The notes under the pieces: model-generated
Told to the model about the DNA's origin: nothing
The model's input: the letters and a program-made list of their open reading frames with translations, nothing else
Databases searched by the model: none
In this document: in pieces, positions 21,301 to 32,794 of the stretch
How the letters are laid out: each line of letters begins with the position of its first letter
Position numbering within the stretch: the first letter of the stretch is position 1
NCBI RefSeq assembly: GCF_036785885.1
Contig: NC_092330.1
Location: 3,320,525 to 3,384,524 of the forward strand
Reading direction: 5' to 3'
DNA: 64,000 bases
From: Coffea arabica
Taxonomy: Eukaryota > Streptophyta > Magnoliopsida > Gentianales > Rubiaceae
Made by a program: the position numbers and the translations under genes

Positions 21301-22860
21301 AGTCATTAATAAAAGTTACAAAATAAACAGCACCACCAAGAGACTTATCTTTCGTATAGCAAATATCAATATGCACCAATTCTAAAGGATTCAATTTTCT
21401 AGATGGAAGAAAATTTTGAAATGCAACTCTGTGTTGTTTCCCATAAATGCAGTCAACACAAGGTTTAAGTGCATTACCTCTAACTTCAGGTAGGAGTTGT
21501 TTGCGAACAAGTGTCTAAATCTCTTTTTCACTCATGTGCTCAAGTCGCCTATGCCAAAGATCAATTGATGAATCACAAATTGCATTGACTTGTCCCTTCC
21601 CCCAACTTGGCGTGCATCAAGTAGAGGGTACTCTATTTCTTTCCTCTAGCAACAACGAAATTTCCTTTGCTGAGGTTTCATTTGCCTCCACTTTGCAAGC
21701 TATGGTAACCCTCATCGTCAAGTTTTCTTATAGAGATAAGATTAAGGCGAATATCAGGGACACATCGAGCATTTCTTAATATTAACTGACACCCGGTATC
21801 TATATCCAAATATATGTCTCACATGCCAACAACTTTGCGTGAGACCTCATTTCCCATCCTAACATATCCAAAACTTCTTTCGGTGTAGGTTGAGAAGAAA
21901 TGTCTGTGAGGAGTAACATGGTAGAATACACCTGAATCAACTACCCAATCACTGTCATAATGAATAATATTCACCTGATCATCATCATAGAACACGAACA
22001 TATCATCATGAGCTACCGCAATTGCTATAGTCTCTTCATTACCTTTTTCCTTCGCCTTACTCTTTTTCTCAACTTGTTCTCATTTTAGGATTCTGCACTC
22101 TTTCATATAATACCCATTCTTTTTACAATAATAGCATGCAACATTTTTTTGCAACTCAAACCTGCTTCTGGATTTGTCATTCCTATTGTAGGGTCCTCTA
22201 TTTTTGCTTCTCCCTCTTCTTTCTCTCTTTTCTGTCACCAGAGTCTGGGACTCATAGACAATTCCTTATTCTTTCCTCCTGAGCTCTTCATTCATCACGG
22301 CCTCTTTTGCAATGGCCATAGTCAACACACCATTCGGAGCTGAATTGTTGACGGAGTACACCATAGTTTCCCAACTATCCGGTAATGAACTAAATAATAA
22401 TAGAGTCTGTACTTCATCATCCAACTTCAAATTTAACGTAGTTGCCTGGTTTATTAATCCCTGAAAATTAGTCAAGTGTTCAATTATATTTTCCCCACCT
22501 TTATATCTCATCCAAGTAATCTGTTTTAGATAACTAACTTTATTCAAACTGGTCTTCCGTTTATACATACTTTCAAGATTTTTTCATAATATATCAGCTC
22601 TGGTGTCATTCACAAAATGTTAAAAAATATTTTGACCAATCCATTTTCTAATATTGCCAACAGTTTTTCTGTGCATAACAGCCCATTTTTCATCCCTTAT
22701 ATCACTTGGTCTGCCTTTATCCCCTAGAACAGGTTCAAACAAATCTCTACAATACAGGTAGTCTTCCATTCTAGGCTTTCAAATTGAATAATTAGTAGCA
22801 TTCAATCTTATCATGCAACTACTATCTGAATCATCTATTTTTAACCATTACAAATGAGCA
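18380..22860 (-). pseudogene. Copia gag-pol polyprotein, degenerate
   Basis: The polyprotein would package, cleave, copy and integrate the element. In minus-strand order I see: gag (22860-22150, with GGENIIEHLTNFQGLINQ); a zinc knuckle CYYCKKNGYYMKEC near 22093-22137 whose histidine has become tyrosine; protease DWVVDSGVFYHVTP near 21930; integrase core with CSDNGGEYKGPF and TPQKNGVAERMNRS (21190-21030); RT with WVYRLK, VDVKTAFLHGDLEEKIYMEQPEG and LLYIDDILIVG (20120-19290); and RNase H with CDSQSAIHLCKN and SKHIDVRYHWI (19057-18500). Stops and frameshifts occur throughout, and a hAT MITE lies between integrase and RT, so it is dead. Confidence 0.92.
20138..20616. mobile_element. hAT MITE 1 with CTCGAG-rich ends (479 bp)
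   Basis: A perfect 8-bp duplication ATTGGAAC (20130-20137 and 20617-20624) flanks the element, the hAT signature. The ends are inverted: TAGGGCTGCAAACGA at left and TCGTTTGCAGCCCTA at right. About 100 bp at each end is packed with GAGCTCGAGC/GGCTCG motifs on alternating strands, with an AT-rich core (20260-20460). Removing it restores the Copia polyprotein linker. It is the same type as the element at 32265 and carries no transposase. Confidence 0.95.
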
Positions 22861-23543
22861 GCCTAACCTGATTGATCTGATACCACTTGTTGGGAAAGGA
22901 GTAGAGTTAGCTCAAGACAAATTTCTCTTTCTCTAAGTACCAATTAAAATAGGAACAAACCAATCACCAAGTAATAGTACGAGTAGTGATAATAAAATGT
23001 AGGAAAAATAAAAGGTACAGGACACCAAGATTTTTACATGAAAACCCAAATTGAAAAAAATCACGGAATCTAGTCCAATAAAAAATCTCCATTATCATAA
23101 TAATGGGAATATACAGGTCAACCCGAAATATTCGGATGACAATAATATTGCCAGCATCAAACAAGCAAATCTGCTACAAAATCACCCCCAAAAACTACAA
23201 CGGTCAAAAAAGTGGGTTTGGAAAGGTATTACCAAACGAAAAAAAAATCTGAAATCTGAACAGGTAGATGAGTAGAGCTTGACGAGAGGATTGCGTGTAT
23301 GAAATTTCGTCTCAATCGGACTTCAAATCACCTTTCAAATGAGGCTCCAAAGTTGCAAAGAATTTTCTCTCTCTAGCTCTCACTCTTTGTCTCTCTCAAA
23401 GGCGGCCGGCACTTTTTCTCGCACGAAGACTAATTGCATCTTGCGGCTGCTACTTGTATTTAAACTTGAGAAATCCTCAAGCGTTGCTTACTTGCACAGA
23501 TGGACTGGCCCACAAATGGGCTAGCCCACACACAAGTCCAACA

Positions 23544-24440
23544 TAGACGAATAACTTTTATAAATAGTATAGATACCATACATAGTACCTAATATAACTG
23601 AGTAATCTTGCTCCTTGTATAGGCTTACTGTTCTATCAATGGAAAGTTTATCATTTGCCCAAAAAAAAATTATTGATGCCAAAATTGTTGCAAAAGGTAT
23701 TTGGTTACAATATATCAGAATCGTAGTTAAGAGTCCTACAATTTCCATTCATTGTCCAAAAGATTACCTTTTGCGGTGAAATTGTATTATGTTAGAAAAT
23801 AATACGTTTTTGTAGCAAAAAATCTTAGATTTTGCCTTCAAGTCCATTGATTTTCCAACAAAAGTCCTATTTTTAACTACAAACTTTTTATCGCCAATTG
23901 TTTCGTTATTGCTATGATTATTTTTGTAGCCAACCATGACAACTTTTTGCTACGCAAATAATTGTAGTCAATTGTACAAAATTCGCTACATTTTTTCTTT
24001 TTCACTACGTTTATTGTGAGGTGTGGCCCGAGAGTTTTTATCAATTACTTCTGTGGCGCTTTGATAGGTCTTTGATGGAGACTTGGAGGCATGTTCTGAA
24101 TTCAACCAAAAATTAGTTAGATTTAGGTGATTTTGACGTCATTGATGTTTTTCACCATCACTGGCTCTGCCTCAACTTGCCGGAGTCATACCACACGATA
24201 TTGCTTGGATGTTTGTGGGGAAAGCGAGAAGAAAAAACAATGTCAGATCCTACCTGATGCTGTGTTAGTTGTCTGCCACATGACAACAAGTCCTACCATA
24301 TTAAATTCCCTTCCATCTTTTGATTACAATTTCCAACCCAATTTTTGCATTTCCTGAGCACTTCTCCCAGCTGGTATTCCCACAACAACGTCCCTCCTGT
24401 AAACTTTTTAGCATTGGGACTTTGATTTCACCCACCATGT
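23544..24440 (+). repeat. Block B, LINE tail, AT-rich module and EXO70-B 5' flank
   Basis: The order is LINE 3' tail (to about 23670), the AT-rich repeat module (to about 24200), the empty TRIM site (CCACACGATATT), the empty Harbinger site (TGTTAGTTGTC), the empty Helitron site (ACAATTTCC) and the EXO70-B leader. No gene lies in it. Its value is as a pre-insertion reference for block A. Confidence 0.8.
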
Positions 24441-24861
24441 ATGGATTTGACAAAAGATCCATTCCCAATTTACAGTGAAAACAAAGTCAACTTTGATCAT
24501 GTGCAGGCTTCCCAAATCCTCTTTTCGCAACTCAAGCTCCTGTTCCAACTTCCAAGACATATTATTCAATCCAAGTACACCATAGGTGCAGATCAATTCT
24601 TGAAGAGTTCGAATAATTCAGTATCTCTATCAGCTCCCATGACAGATAGCTCCACTATGACATTGCACTACGAAGACCGCAAGGGCCATCACGCAATCTT
24701 TAGTGAAGAAGGTATAAAAACTCTTAGGTGTGTTGCAGAAATGTGGAGCTCCAAAAATGAATTGGTGGATTGTGTTCAGATGTATATCGAGCATGAAAAG
24801 ATGTTGTCAATCTGGTCAATATGATGCTCCGTGAGAAATTGAAGGTAGAAATCGTCTGAGT
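24441..24861 (+). pseudogene. EXO70-B, 5' part (interrupted by the transposon nest)
   Basis: The ATG at 24441 and the following 120 or so codons match EXO70-A (MDLTKDP, YTIGADQFLKSSNNSV, IKTLRCVAEMWSS). A one-base loss near 24797 (CATGAAAAGATG against CATCGAAAGGATG in A) shifts the frame to a stop at 24822-24824. The homology continues out of frame to about 24861, where the Copia element begins. It resumes at 54970. This copy is clearly non-functional. Confidence 0.92.
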
Positions 24862-25676
24862 TGACAAAAGGTAGCAATCTTATTCATAGAAAAAACTGGT
24901 AAGTGCCATGTACAACTGAAAGTTTATAGAAAAATAAATAGCAGACTTCTAACCTAACATACGTACTGGAATTGATAGGTTACAATTTTATCATTTATTT
25001 TATAATTAATTTTCCTTATTACCTGACCCGATGTGAATTAATTGTCAAACTCTACTCACTTTTGAAAATTTGCATTTATTATAGGGAATAGAACAAAAAT
25101 ACCATAACAAGTGCCAATTTGATAGCCTTCAGGAAAGGAGTTCAAGTAGCTGTCCTTAGTCCAGGGACAAATACGGAATCCAGGGGCACTTTTGGAAAAG
25201 GAGAAACTTTTCTTCTTTTGGCAGTTCCCTAAAGGAGAAGAGATCAAGCAAGCCGAGGAGTCTTCCTTTGCCCTCTTTGGAGCGCCGCAAAGTAGAGGAG
25301 AGCAAGGAATTAGATGGAAAAAGAGGAGTAGACAATTGAGACTACTTTAGTTTTAGCTTTTTGACTTTTCTCTTTCGTCTTTTAGTAGTTTTCTCCCCTC
25401 GTATGTTAGGAAAAAGGGGAAGCATTGAATTCTTCTTTGTAGCTTCGTTTACCTTCATTGCTCAAACAAATTGAATTTTCCCAATTTCCAAGACAATGGC
25501 CGTGACTATTGCTACAGCTTTGTGTGGGTTTTACATATCAGAGATGAACTAAATCCCTTTTTCTAGTCAAGGAACAACGGAAGTTTTGGTTCGTCTAAAA
25601 ATTGTGAGATCGAATTAACTTTACCTATTCCTCTTTTTTGTTGGTATTTGCGTACTCTCTGATTGCAGTGCTTATG

Positions 25677-27976
25677 TGTGATGCCCCGAAAGAATGAGTG
25701 TGAGAACCCGAAAATTTTTATATATTTTCGAGACATTATTTTATTTCCTTGTCTATAATTTTATGTCTTTCTTCAATATATTAATTTCTTATACATTTTA
25801 ATAAGGGAATATAGTTTTCAAATCATTTCCTTGATACAAGTTAGTCCACGTTAAGTTTGAAGTGTATTATCAACGTGGGACCCGCTAGTGCGGTAAATGA
25901 GATACATTTTTAACAACTTGTTGAAGTTTTGTATTAAGTGATATTATTTTATAAGGTGCTAAGAGATAATTAGAAGTTACCTATATGGATTAGTATTAGA
26001 GAGATAAAGAGATAAACTTTAAGCAAAAGGTGACAAGTGTCACTATTCAATTCATCCTTGGACTTTTGACCAAGATATTTTTACTTTCTTAAAGCTAATT
26101 TTGGCCAATTTATTTCTTCATTTTTAGCTCCTTTGGCCAGCCCTCTCAACAAGAAAAGAAAAGAAAGCTCTCAACTTGTTTCCTCCATTTCTTGCTTGAA
26201 TCTCACAAACCAACTGTTAAAACTTGGATTTGCTCCATAAAAACCTTTTTCTTGGTAGGATTAAGGTAATTGGTGAAGTGGTCTGAGAAGGAAAGGTGCT
26301 AAGTTACTTCTTTTCTTGAGTTTACAAGGTAAGTGACCAAGAGATTCTTCCTTTGTTCATGTTAGTGTTAAATTGATGACTTGTGAGGGCTAAAGAGATG
26401 TTTCAGTGGAAAATTTTATGATTTTTGGTGGAGATTGATGAATTTTTATTTTATGCTTGATTTTTCTGATTTCATATGTTTGGTGTTGGTTAGTCATGGA
26501 TTGTTGGTTAGTTATAGTGTAAAATGAAGTTGATATATATTGGATGTGATTGATTGTGCAAAAATTCTGGTTTGATACGAAATTCTAGGTTTAGGGTTTA
26601 CATTTGCCCTATTCTGACCAGATTTATTCGAGCATGTTAGAGGCCGAATTAGCCTAAGGTTAAAACATGAAAGTTGTAGAAAATGGTGTTAACTAGTGAC
26701 CTGCAAAATTTCAGCTCTATCTGAGCACAGTAGCATGTGAAATGACCGAAATATCCTTGACTGTCCATGAACCCTGTTCCGCGCCCAGATTTCTGTTTTC
26801 GTGGACATTTCCATTTTTGACCATGAACATGCATGATTTGGCTTTGGAGGTCTTCATAAGAAATGTAGCTTTATGTCTTGGCTTCGAAACACCATAAGAT
26901 TCATTTCAATCCGATATGGGTAGCTTCAGTTATGGATATTGTACCGAAAGATGTTAAACGGAACTTTTATACGTTAACTGCGATCGTTGCGAAAAATTTA
27001 CGCTTGAGGGAATGAATTCTGGTTTCTAGGGTTCAATTGGGGGTTTTTCTTATGGTGGCTCTTAAGCTTCTAATTAGCTTTGATTGAGGGATATTGTGGC
27101 CTAATTAGATATATTTTATTGCTTATTAACCGTATGTGTGATTGGTAATATATTGTAGGTTGGAAATGAAGCATTTATGAGGAAATGCTGTCCGAACTTT
27201 GAGAATGCATGATTGATTTGAGTTTGTGATTTAGGGCTTGGACTCAGGCAAGGTAATGATATATGATGGATGGTTTCTGAGCCGTGGACGTGGAGGTGAG
27301 TGACCCTGAACTGTTTCCAAAGTACTTTTGAAATGTTTCTTGCATTATTTACTCGACTGCATATCATGTGTGCGCGCATGTGAGTTCATGACATGATTTG
27401 ACTTAAATGAGTTCTTGGGGAGTCTTGTGCTGAGCACCAACGTCTCCACTCCTGTTTATTGTTCATGAAATGATCTGGAGCACCAATGTTGCTCCCCGTT
27501 ATTGTTTAACTTTAAGTAATCTATTTGAGCGTTGGGTATTTAAATACAATGATTTCACTGGCTCATGAGAGCAATAAACGTACATTTGATTACTGATTCA
27601 TGACATCATTGAAATGAACGATTGTGAAATATATTTGATTAATGATTTTATTGGTTACTCACTGAGCTTTTAACTCACCCCAAAACTATTTTATTCCTCT
27701 CCACAGGGCTCGTGACGAAGGAAGGCTTGTAGTACTTATTCACGTGACTGGATGACATATATCTTGTACAGTTTGGATTTGGAATCATTTTATGTATAGT
27801 TGGGAATTGTTTCCGCTTCGCTTATAACCTGTAATCATTGGAGAATTTGATGTATATTTGAGATTTTTAGTGTAATCTATTTGAGGACTGTAGTAAACGA
27901 TTGAGTCTCGGCGAGAGTTGGACAGGCGGTCCGTCGAACCCTTTGGTTCGCCTTAGGGAGAGGTGGGGTCGTCACA
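25677..27976 (+). mobile_element. Solo LTR of a chromovirus-type Gypsy element (2.3 kb)
   Basis: The insertion begins TGTGATGCCCCG, ends GGGTCGTCACA and is flanked by a perfect TTATG duplication (25672-25676 and 27977-27981). The LTR at the right window edge reads straight through this position, giving an empty site. There is no internal coding region, primer site or second LTR, so it is best read as a solo LTR from recombination. The ends (TGTGA...CCCG, GGGG-GTCACA) resemble those of the element at 43393 and of Tekay/Del-type chromoviruses. The open frames within it are not recognisable. Confidence 0.8.
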
Positions 27977-29663
27977 TTATGGTTGTTCAATTAATTGATT
28001 GTCTTGGATCCGATAATTAATTGATTTAGTAATCTATTGTCAATTGGAGCATTAAATCTATAATTGTTTAATTGCTCTGAAATAGTGACAACTGGCATAA
28101 TTGAATTTGTGTTAGGTGAATACGCGAGCTAACCTGATATAACCCTGGTAGTGCGTTATTTGGTTAGAATAGGGCTCCTCTAATACGTAAGGTAGTTGGA
28201 GAATTAAATTTTACGGACGTACCTAGAATTATTTCTTAATTAGAGTAGTGATTAACGGACGTACCTTAATCACCGACACAATAAAGAGGGTTGACTGTCA
28301 TCGCTTGTTTGACAGTTATTATTAAGTGACTAATTATGCATATAATTGGTGAATATTTTTCCCTTTATTTTGCTAAAATATGGTGTTAATCGATGAATTT
28401 TATTCATATTTGATTTTTGGTGTTGTTTTTAGAAATTGTTGGTGAGAATGGAGTAAAATGTGTATTAAAAGTTGAATTTTCAGAAGACAACACTTTATAA
28501 GGCGTGACCACGCCTTCACTTGATGAGACATCCATGCTTACGAGAGTTGAAGTGGGCCACCATTTGAATCTTTGCTAGCATATTGAAAGTCCATGGATGT
28601 CTTTATAAATAGACAATCTATTGTTTCTATCGAGTAGTGTGAGTTGAATAGGAGTCTTAATCCTTTCCTTATTGGAAGTTGGAAGAACCATAAGTGAAAA
28701 AGGAAGTCTTTTCCTTTTAGGAGATGTTTTCCTTGGTCAATTGCGACTAAACTAGTCTCGTAGGAGTATAAGAAGGACAGAAGCCTTCAGCCATGAGCTC
28801 TGATTGTTTTTCCTCTTTTTCTCTACAATAAACCCTAGTATTTCTTGTGGTCGCGAATCTACCGAGAGGAACAGCTAGTTTCTTTTCTAGTTGAAGGATA
28901 ATTGAAGTTTTGGTTCGACAATACTGTGAGATCTAATTTGATTTGTTTGCTTCATTTATTTATGAATATTTATATATTCTCTGTTCATTCATGACTATGA
29001 TTATTTGCTACAGTTAAATACCTTATCAATATTTAATTGTCGAAATAGTCTAGTATCATCTAAAATATCAAATTCGTAATTGTTTGATGGTTTTAGTATC
29101 TGTGGCGCGTGATGTAATTTGATTGTAAAAGAGACTTTCGAATCTATGTCTCGGGAATATATAATCTAACTTAAATGAACCGAGCTTGTGTGTTTGTTGG
29201 TTAGAATTGGTAGCTTCTTCAATTATTAATGCTGTCAATAGGTTAAATCCTAAGAACTTGTTTAGGGTTGCTTAATTGGCAAGAGAAATAGCAACAGAGC
29301 GTGTTGTGGTTATCGAAACAGTAAGGAGAGGCAAGTTGTCAGAGCGTGTTGACAACCATAACCAGTTTATTTATGAATAAGTGACTTCACTTTTGCATCG
29401 ATGATCAGTTAAATGAACCAAAGTGGAAATTAGACCTTCGACTAGAGTGTTGCCTATTCTTGGTTTAGTTTTATTTAATTTTGTGATATTGTCTTTATTT
29501 TTATTCAAGTGAGCTATTTAGTTACTTTCTCCTAATCCCCCATTTTCACAAAGAAATAAATCACCCAATCCCTATGGATACGACCCTACTCACTGCTACA
29601 CTTAAATTCGTATTTTTAGAGTAAAAACTTTTATTTTTGTTGGTTTGACAAGCTAACAAATTT

Positions 29664-29681
29664 TGGCGCCGTTGCCGGGGA
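29664..29681 (+). promoter_or_regulatory. Primer-binding site of the non-autonomous Athila element
   Basis: TGGCGCCGTTGCCGGGGA follows the 5' LTR directly. This is the characteristic Athila/Tat primer site, usually assigned to tRNA-Asp. Confidence 0.85.
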
Positions 29682-29752
29682 CTGGTGTCTTATTGATTTA
29701 TTTTCTTTGAATTATTTTTATTTTTATTTTCCCCTCATTCTGGAGTTAGTTT

Positions 29753-30793
29753 ATGGCTAACTATACTCAACAATTTGGTGATAGACAGGATTTCATTCAC
29801 AGGAGGGTTACTAATGTAGGTATCTCTTCTATTGATCAATGTTTACATTTTCTAACATTTCTCATAGAAAAGTTGGTTAAAGGGCAAGTACAACAAAGAA
29901 AAACTTGTGGAATATGTTATCCCTCGAATCATTCAAGTAACATGTGTCCCACATTACAAGATGGTTTGAATGCCCAAATTTATGCTGTTGGAGGATTTCC
30001 AAATCTGCCTCAAATGAGGTATGATTCGTATTCCAACATGTACACTCAAGAATGGAGGGATAACCTTAGCTTCAGTTATGCAACGAGGCCGCCAAATTTT
30101 CAACAGCAACAATCAACTTTTATGTCAGGTATATCTCTTGAAGAAATTGTTAAATCACTAGCTACTGATATACAACAATTTCAATAGGAGACAAGAATAC
30201 GTATTCGAAACTTGGAAAATCAATTGAGTCAACTAGCATCTACAGTGAGCCGATTGGGGCCTCAAATTTTAGAAGAATTGCACTCGTAGACCATTGTCAA
30301 CTTCAAACAAAATATAAGTGAAATTACCCTAAGAAGTGATGAAGGGCTGCAAGAGTTTCAAAAAGTAGGAATCAAGCATGCAGTCGAAGAGGAAGTTGAA
30401 AAAGAAGGAATGAGATCCCAACCTCAAACCTTTTCAACGAAAGAATCTAATGAACAACCCTCAACTGTGGTGATACATCCTTTAGTCCTTAATCAATTTA
30501 CAAGATCCAATGAAGAGGAGGAGGAGCGAGAAATTCTGAAAATGTTTCACAAATTTGATAAGCCGAATTGCAATGAGAAAATTTGTACGGAGGAAAATGC
30601 TTCAGCCGTACTACAACAGAAATTACCTCCTAAGTGTGAGGATTTAAAAGTTTTTGAGGTGGATGGCTTGGATAAGATAGGAGTTGCAATGATCAAACAT
30701 CTTGAACCGAGAAACAAAATAGCTCGTTTGCTTAAGAATTATTGGCACGAGAATGATGTAATGAAACGAGCTAAAAGATTTTATCCCCCTTGA
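29753..30793 (+). pseudogene. Truncated Athila gag joined to the pol remnant
   Basis: The first frame (29753-30187, 144 codons) matches the C-terminal half of Athila gag: zinc knuckle CGICYPSNHSSNMC, then YDSYSNMYTQEWRDN and a Q-rich tail. After stops, a second frame (30410-30793) holds EEEREILKMFHKFDKPN and ENASAVLQQKLPPKCED, which corresponds to the gag-protease junction (compare SAVLQRKFPPKC in the full element at 36629-36667). It then jumps to an unrelated end (KIARLLKNYWHEN, stop at 30791-30793). The N-terminal gag domain and all enzymes are absent, so this is a defective packaging protein at most. Confidence 0.85.
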
Positions 30794-30979
30794 TTGAGCA
30801 CTGGTACTGTCTAGCCAAAAACGTTAAAGAAAGGCGCTACTTAGGAGGCAACCCAAGAGTTTCAATTTATAGTCATTTTTTTCATTTTTTTATTTCATGA
30901 TTTTATGTGAAAGTTAAGTTTATTTCATTTCTTATTGACAAAAGGTCTTTTGTTGTAGGCCGTGGACGCACTCATGAAA

Positions 30980-31260
30980 GTTTCACTTTGATTAGGTGAA
31001 AATTCCTTAGACAGAAGACTTTCTGTTATAAGACGTGCCCACGCTTTATGTCCAGAGGGCATTATTCGTTTTAGGTTGGATTGGACTAACAACTATCTGT
31101 TACAAGACGTGCCCACGCTCTATATCCAGATGGCATTGTTTGTTTTACGATTGGATGGACAGAAGACTATTTCTTATACAGTGTGCCCACACCTTACAAC
31201 AAAACCTCCAATATTGCGATCCCAAGTTGAACTTCACTATGTGCTTCACCTACATTGATT
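30980..31260. repeat. Imperfect tandem repeats with GACGTGCCCACGC motif
   Basis: Three successive units of about 75-80 bp carry GACGTGCCCACGC (or GTGTGCCCACACC), then a TATCCAGA/GGCATT block and a TTTTA...GGATGGA block. They lie in the non-coding 3' part of the non-autonomous Athila element. The ORFs over this stretch follow the repeat and are not genes. Confidence 0.7.
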
Positions 31261-32264
31261 TTTAAGCAACTTATTCCCTCCCGGGTGTTCAGTTCAATAA
31301 TCAGGGAAGTCCTATTTTCTTCTTTTTGCACTTAAGTTTCATCCATTGAAGACAATGTCGGATTTAGGTGTGGGGGAGGGGATCTTTCAAGTGAAAATAA
31401 ATGAAAATTTTTCATAAAAATTTTTCAAATTTAGTTTTGGAGCTTCTATTTTGTTTTACGAAAAGCAATCAAGATGCAAATATGAATAGTGTAATGTTAC
31501 TAGCATGAGTATGTTATTTTCTTGCAATTGATTTGAATGATGGATATGCTAGATTTGACATAATTTTAACCACTTTGTGAGCTTTTGGGCTTTATGAGCA
31601 ATTTAATATATTTTGCTCTATTTTCTTTTGTTGAGTGATATCACACATGATTTGACATTCTAGAACTTGGTTTGTTATACAAGTTGAGACTATGCTTGAA
31701 TTTGATGCATTAAAAAGATAAGGGCAATTAGGCTTAACCATTTTTTACTTTCTAATTGCCTTCCCTAATTATGTTCACCCATAGTTAACCCTGTTTGAGC
31801 CTCAATCTTTTTCTTTGTTTAATAGCCAAATTTGTTACCTTAAACCTTTTTGTTTAGACCTTCTCATTGGAATCTTGTGTCAAAGGAATACCATAATATT
31901 TTTGCATGAAAACTTCAAGTGTATTTCAAAAGTACGTTTATGGTTGGCAAGTGTGGTAGTTATGTTGTGCATTTTTAAAAAAAGAGAGAGAAATGAAAAA
32001 AATACAAAAAAATATTGAAAAAAGAAGAAAAAAAATTTTTGTTGTGAAGTGCACTTGTGTTGTTTTGTGGTAGTTGGGCTAATGCCTAAATTACGTTTGC
32101 ACTTGCCAAATTTAGTGAAGTTATTGACACTCCTGAAAGCCAGCTATACATGTGAATGACAAAGGAGTTTGATTTCATGCAGAGTATTATTGATATTTCC
32201 TTTGATATATTTACACCTAAAATTTTTCCTTTTATCCAACGCTTAACCCAAGCCCCGTTACAAC

Positions 32265-32794
32265 TAGGGGTGTAATCGAGTCGAGTCGAGCTCGAGTATT
32301 GCTATACTCGAGCTCGACTCGACTCATATACACCAAAGCTCGAGCTCGACTCGAGCTCGAGCGAGCCCAAAAAATCGATACTCGAGACTCGACTCGAAAA
32401 ATTTCCTTTAGGCTCGAGGCTTGACTCGATACTCGAGGCTCGAAAATTTTTTTCATTTTAGGTCTTTTTACAATTATGTTATTACTTTTTTGCCATTATA
32501 GGATTTTATTATAAAGAAGGATATATTGTAAATTTCATATAACTTATACCCATAATGGTCATTTTATAATTATAATACATAAATATTATTTAAATTATAA
32601 ATATATTATTTAAATAACTCCGGCTCGTCGAGCTACTCGACTCGACTCGAGCTGGGCTATTTCGACTCGAAACTCGACTCGATTTTCATTCGAGCTACTC
32701 AAAACTCGGCTCGAACTCGGTCAACCCGAGTTCGTGCCTAGTCGTTGACCGAGCTACTAGCGAGCACGAGTAGCTCGGCTCGCGTACATCCCTA
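32265..32794. mobile_element. hAT MITE 2 with CTCGAG-rich ends (530 bp)
   Basis: A perfect GTTACAAC duplication (32257-32264 and 32795-32802) flanks the element. The inverted ends are TAGGGGTGTAATCGAG and its near reverse complement CTCGCGTACATCCCTA. The subterminal 150 bp are dense in CTCGAG and GACTCGA motifs with an AT-rich centre (32450-32610), as in the MITE at 20138. The family is the same, but the two are clearly diverged. Confidence 0.94.

Larger units (their letters stand above)
17676..23543 (-). mobile_element. Tork-type Copia retrotransposon, full length (5.87 kb)
   Basis: LTRs of 689 bp (17676-18364) and 656 bp (22888-23543) both start TGTTGGGAAAGG and end AAGTCCAACA. The flanks are TAGGC (17671-17675) and TAGAC (23544-23548), a target duplication with one change, and block A has the intact site (AATAGACGAATAAC near 4992). 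On the minus strand the right LTR is followed by TGGTATCAGATC (primer site, 22874-22885). The left LTR is preceded by a purine tract (GAGCTGGAGGGGGAGAT, about 18365-18381). The order gag, protease, integrase, RT, RNase H is Copia. The left LTR has about 20 extra bases near its start that the right LTR lacks. Confidence 0.93.
16609..24861 (+). repeat. Tandem duplication block B, left part
   Basis: This block repeats block A in the same order and orientation. It continues after the transposon nest at 54970. It is interrupted here by a Copia element at 17676-23543. It keeps the empty sites for the hAT MITE, TRIM-like element 1, the Harbinger element and the Helitron of block A. It was therefore copied before those four insertions, or the sister copy never carried them. 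From 16609 to 17359 I see no gene, only DNA matching 2205-3030. Confidence 0.75.

Noticed and set aside
32232..32456. Minus-strand ORF rich in Arg and Ser
   Set aside because: It lies in the CTCGAG-dense end of the hAT MITE and crosses its boundary, so it is an artefact of the repeat.
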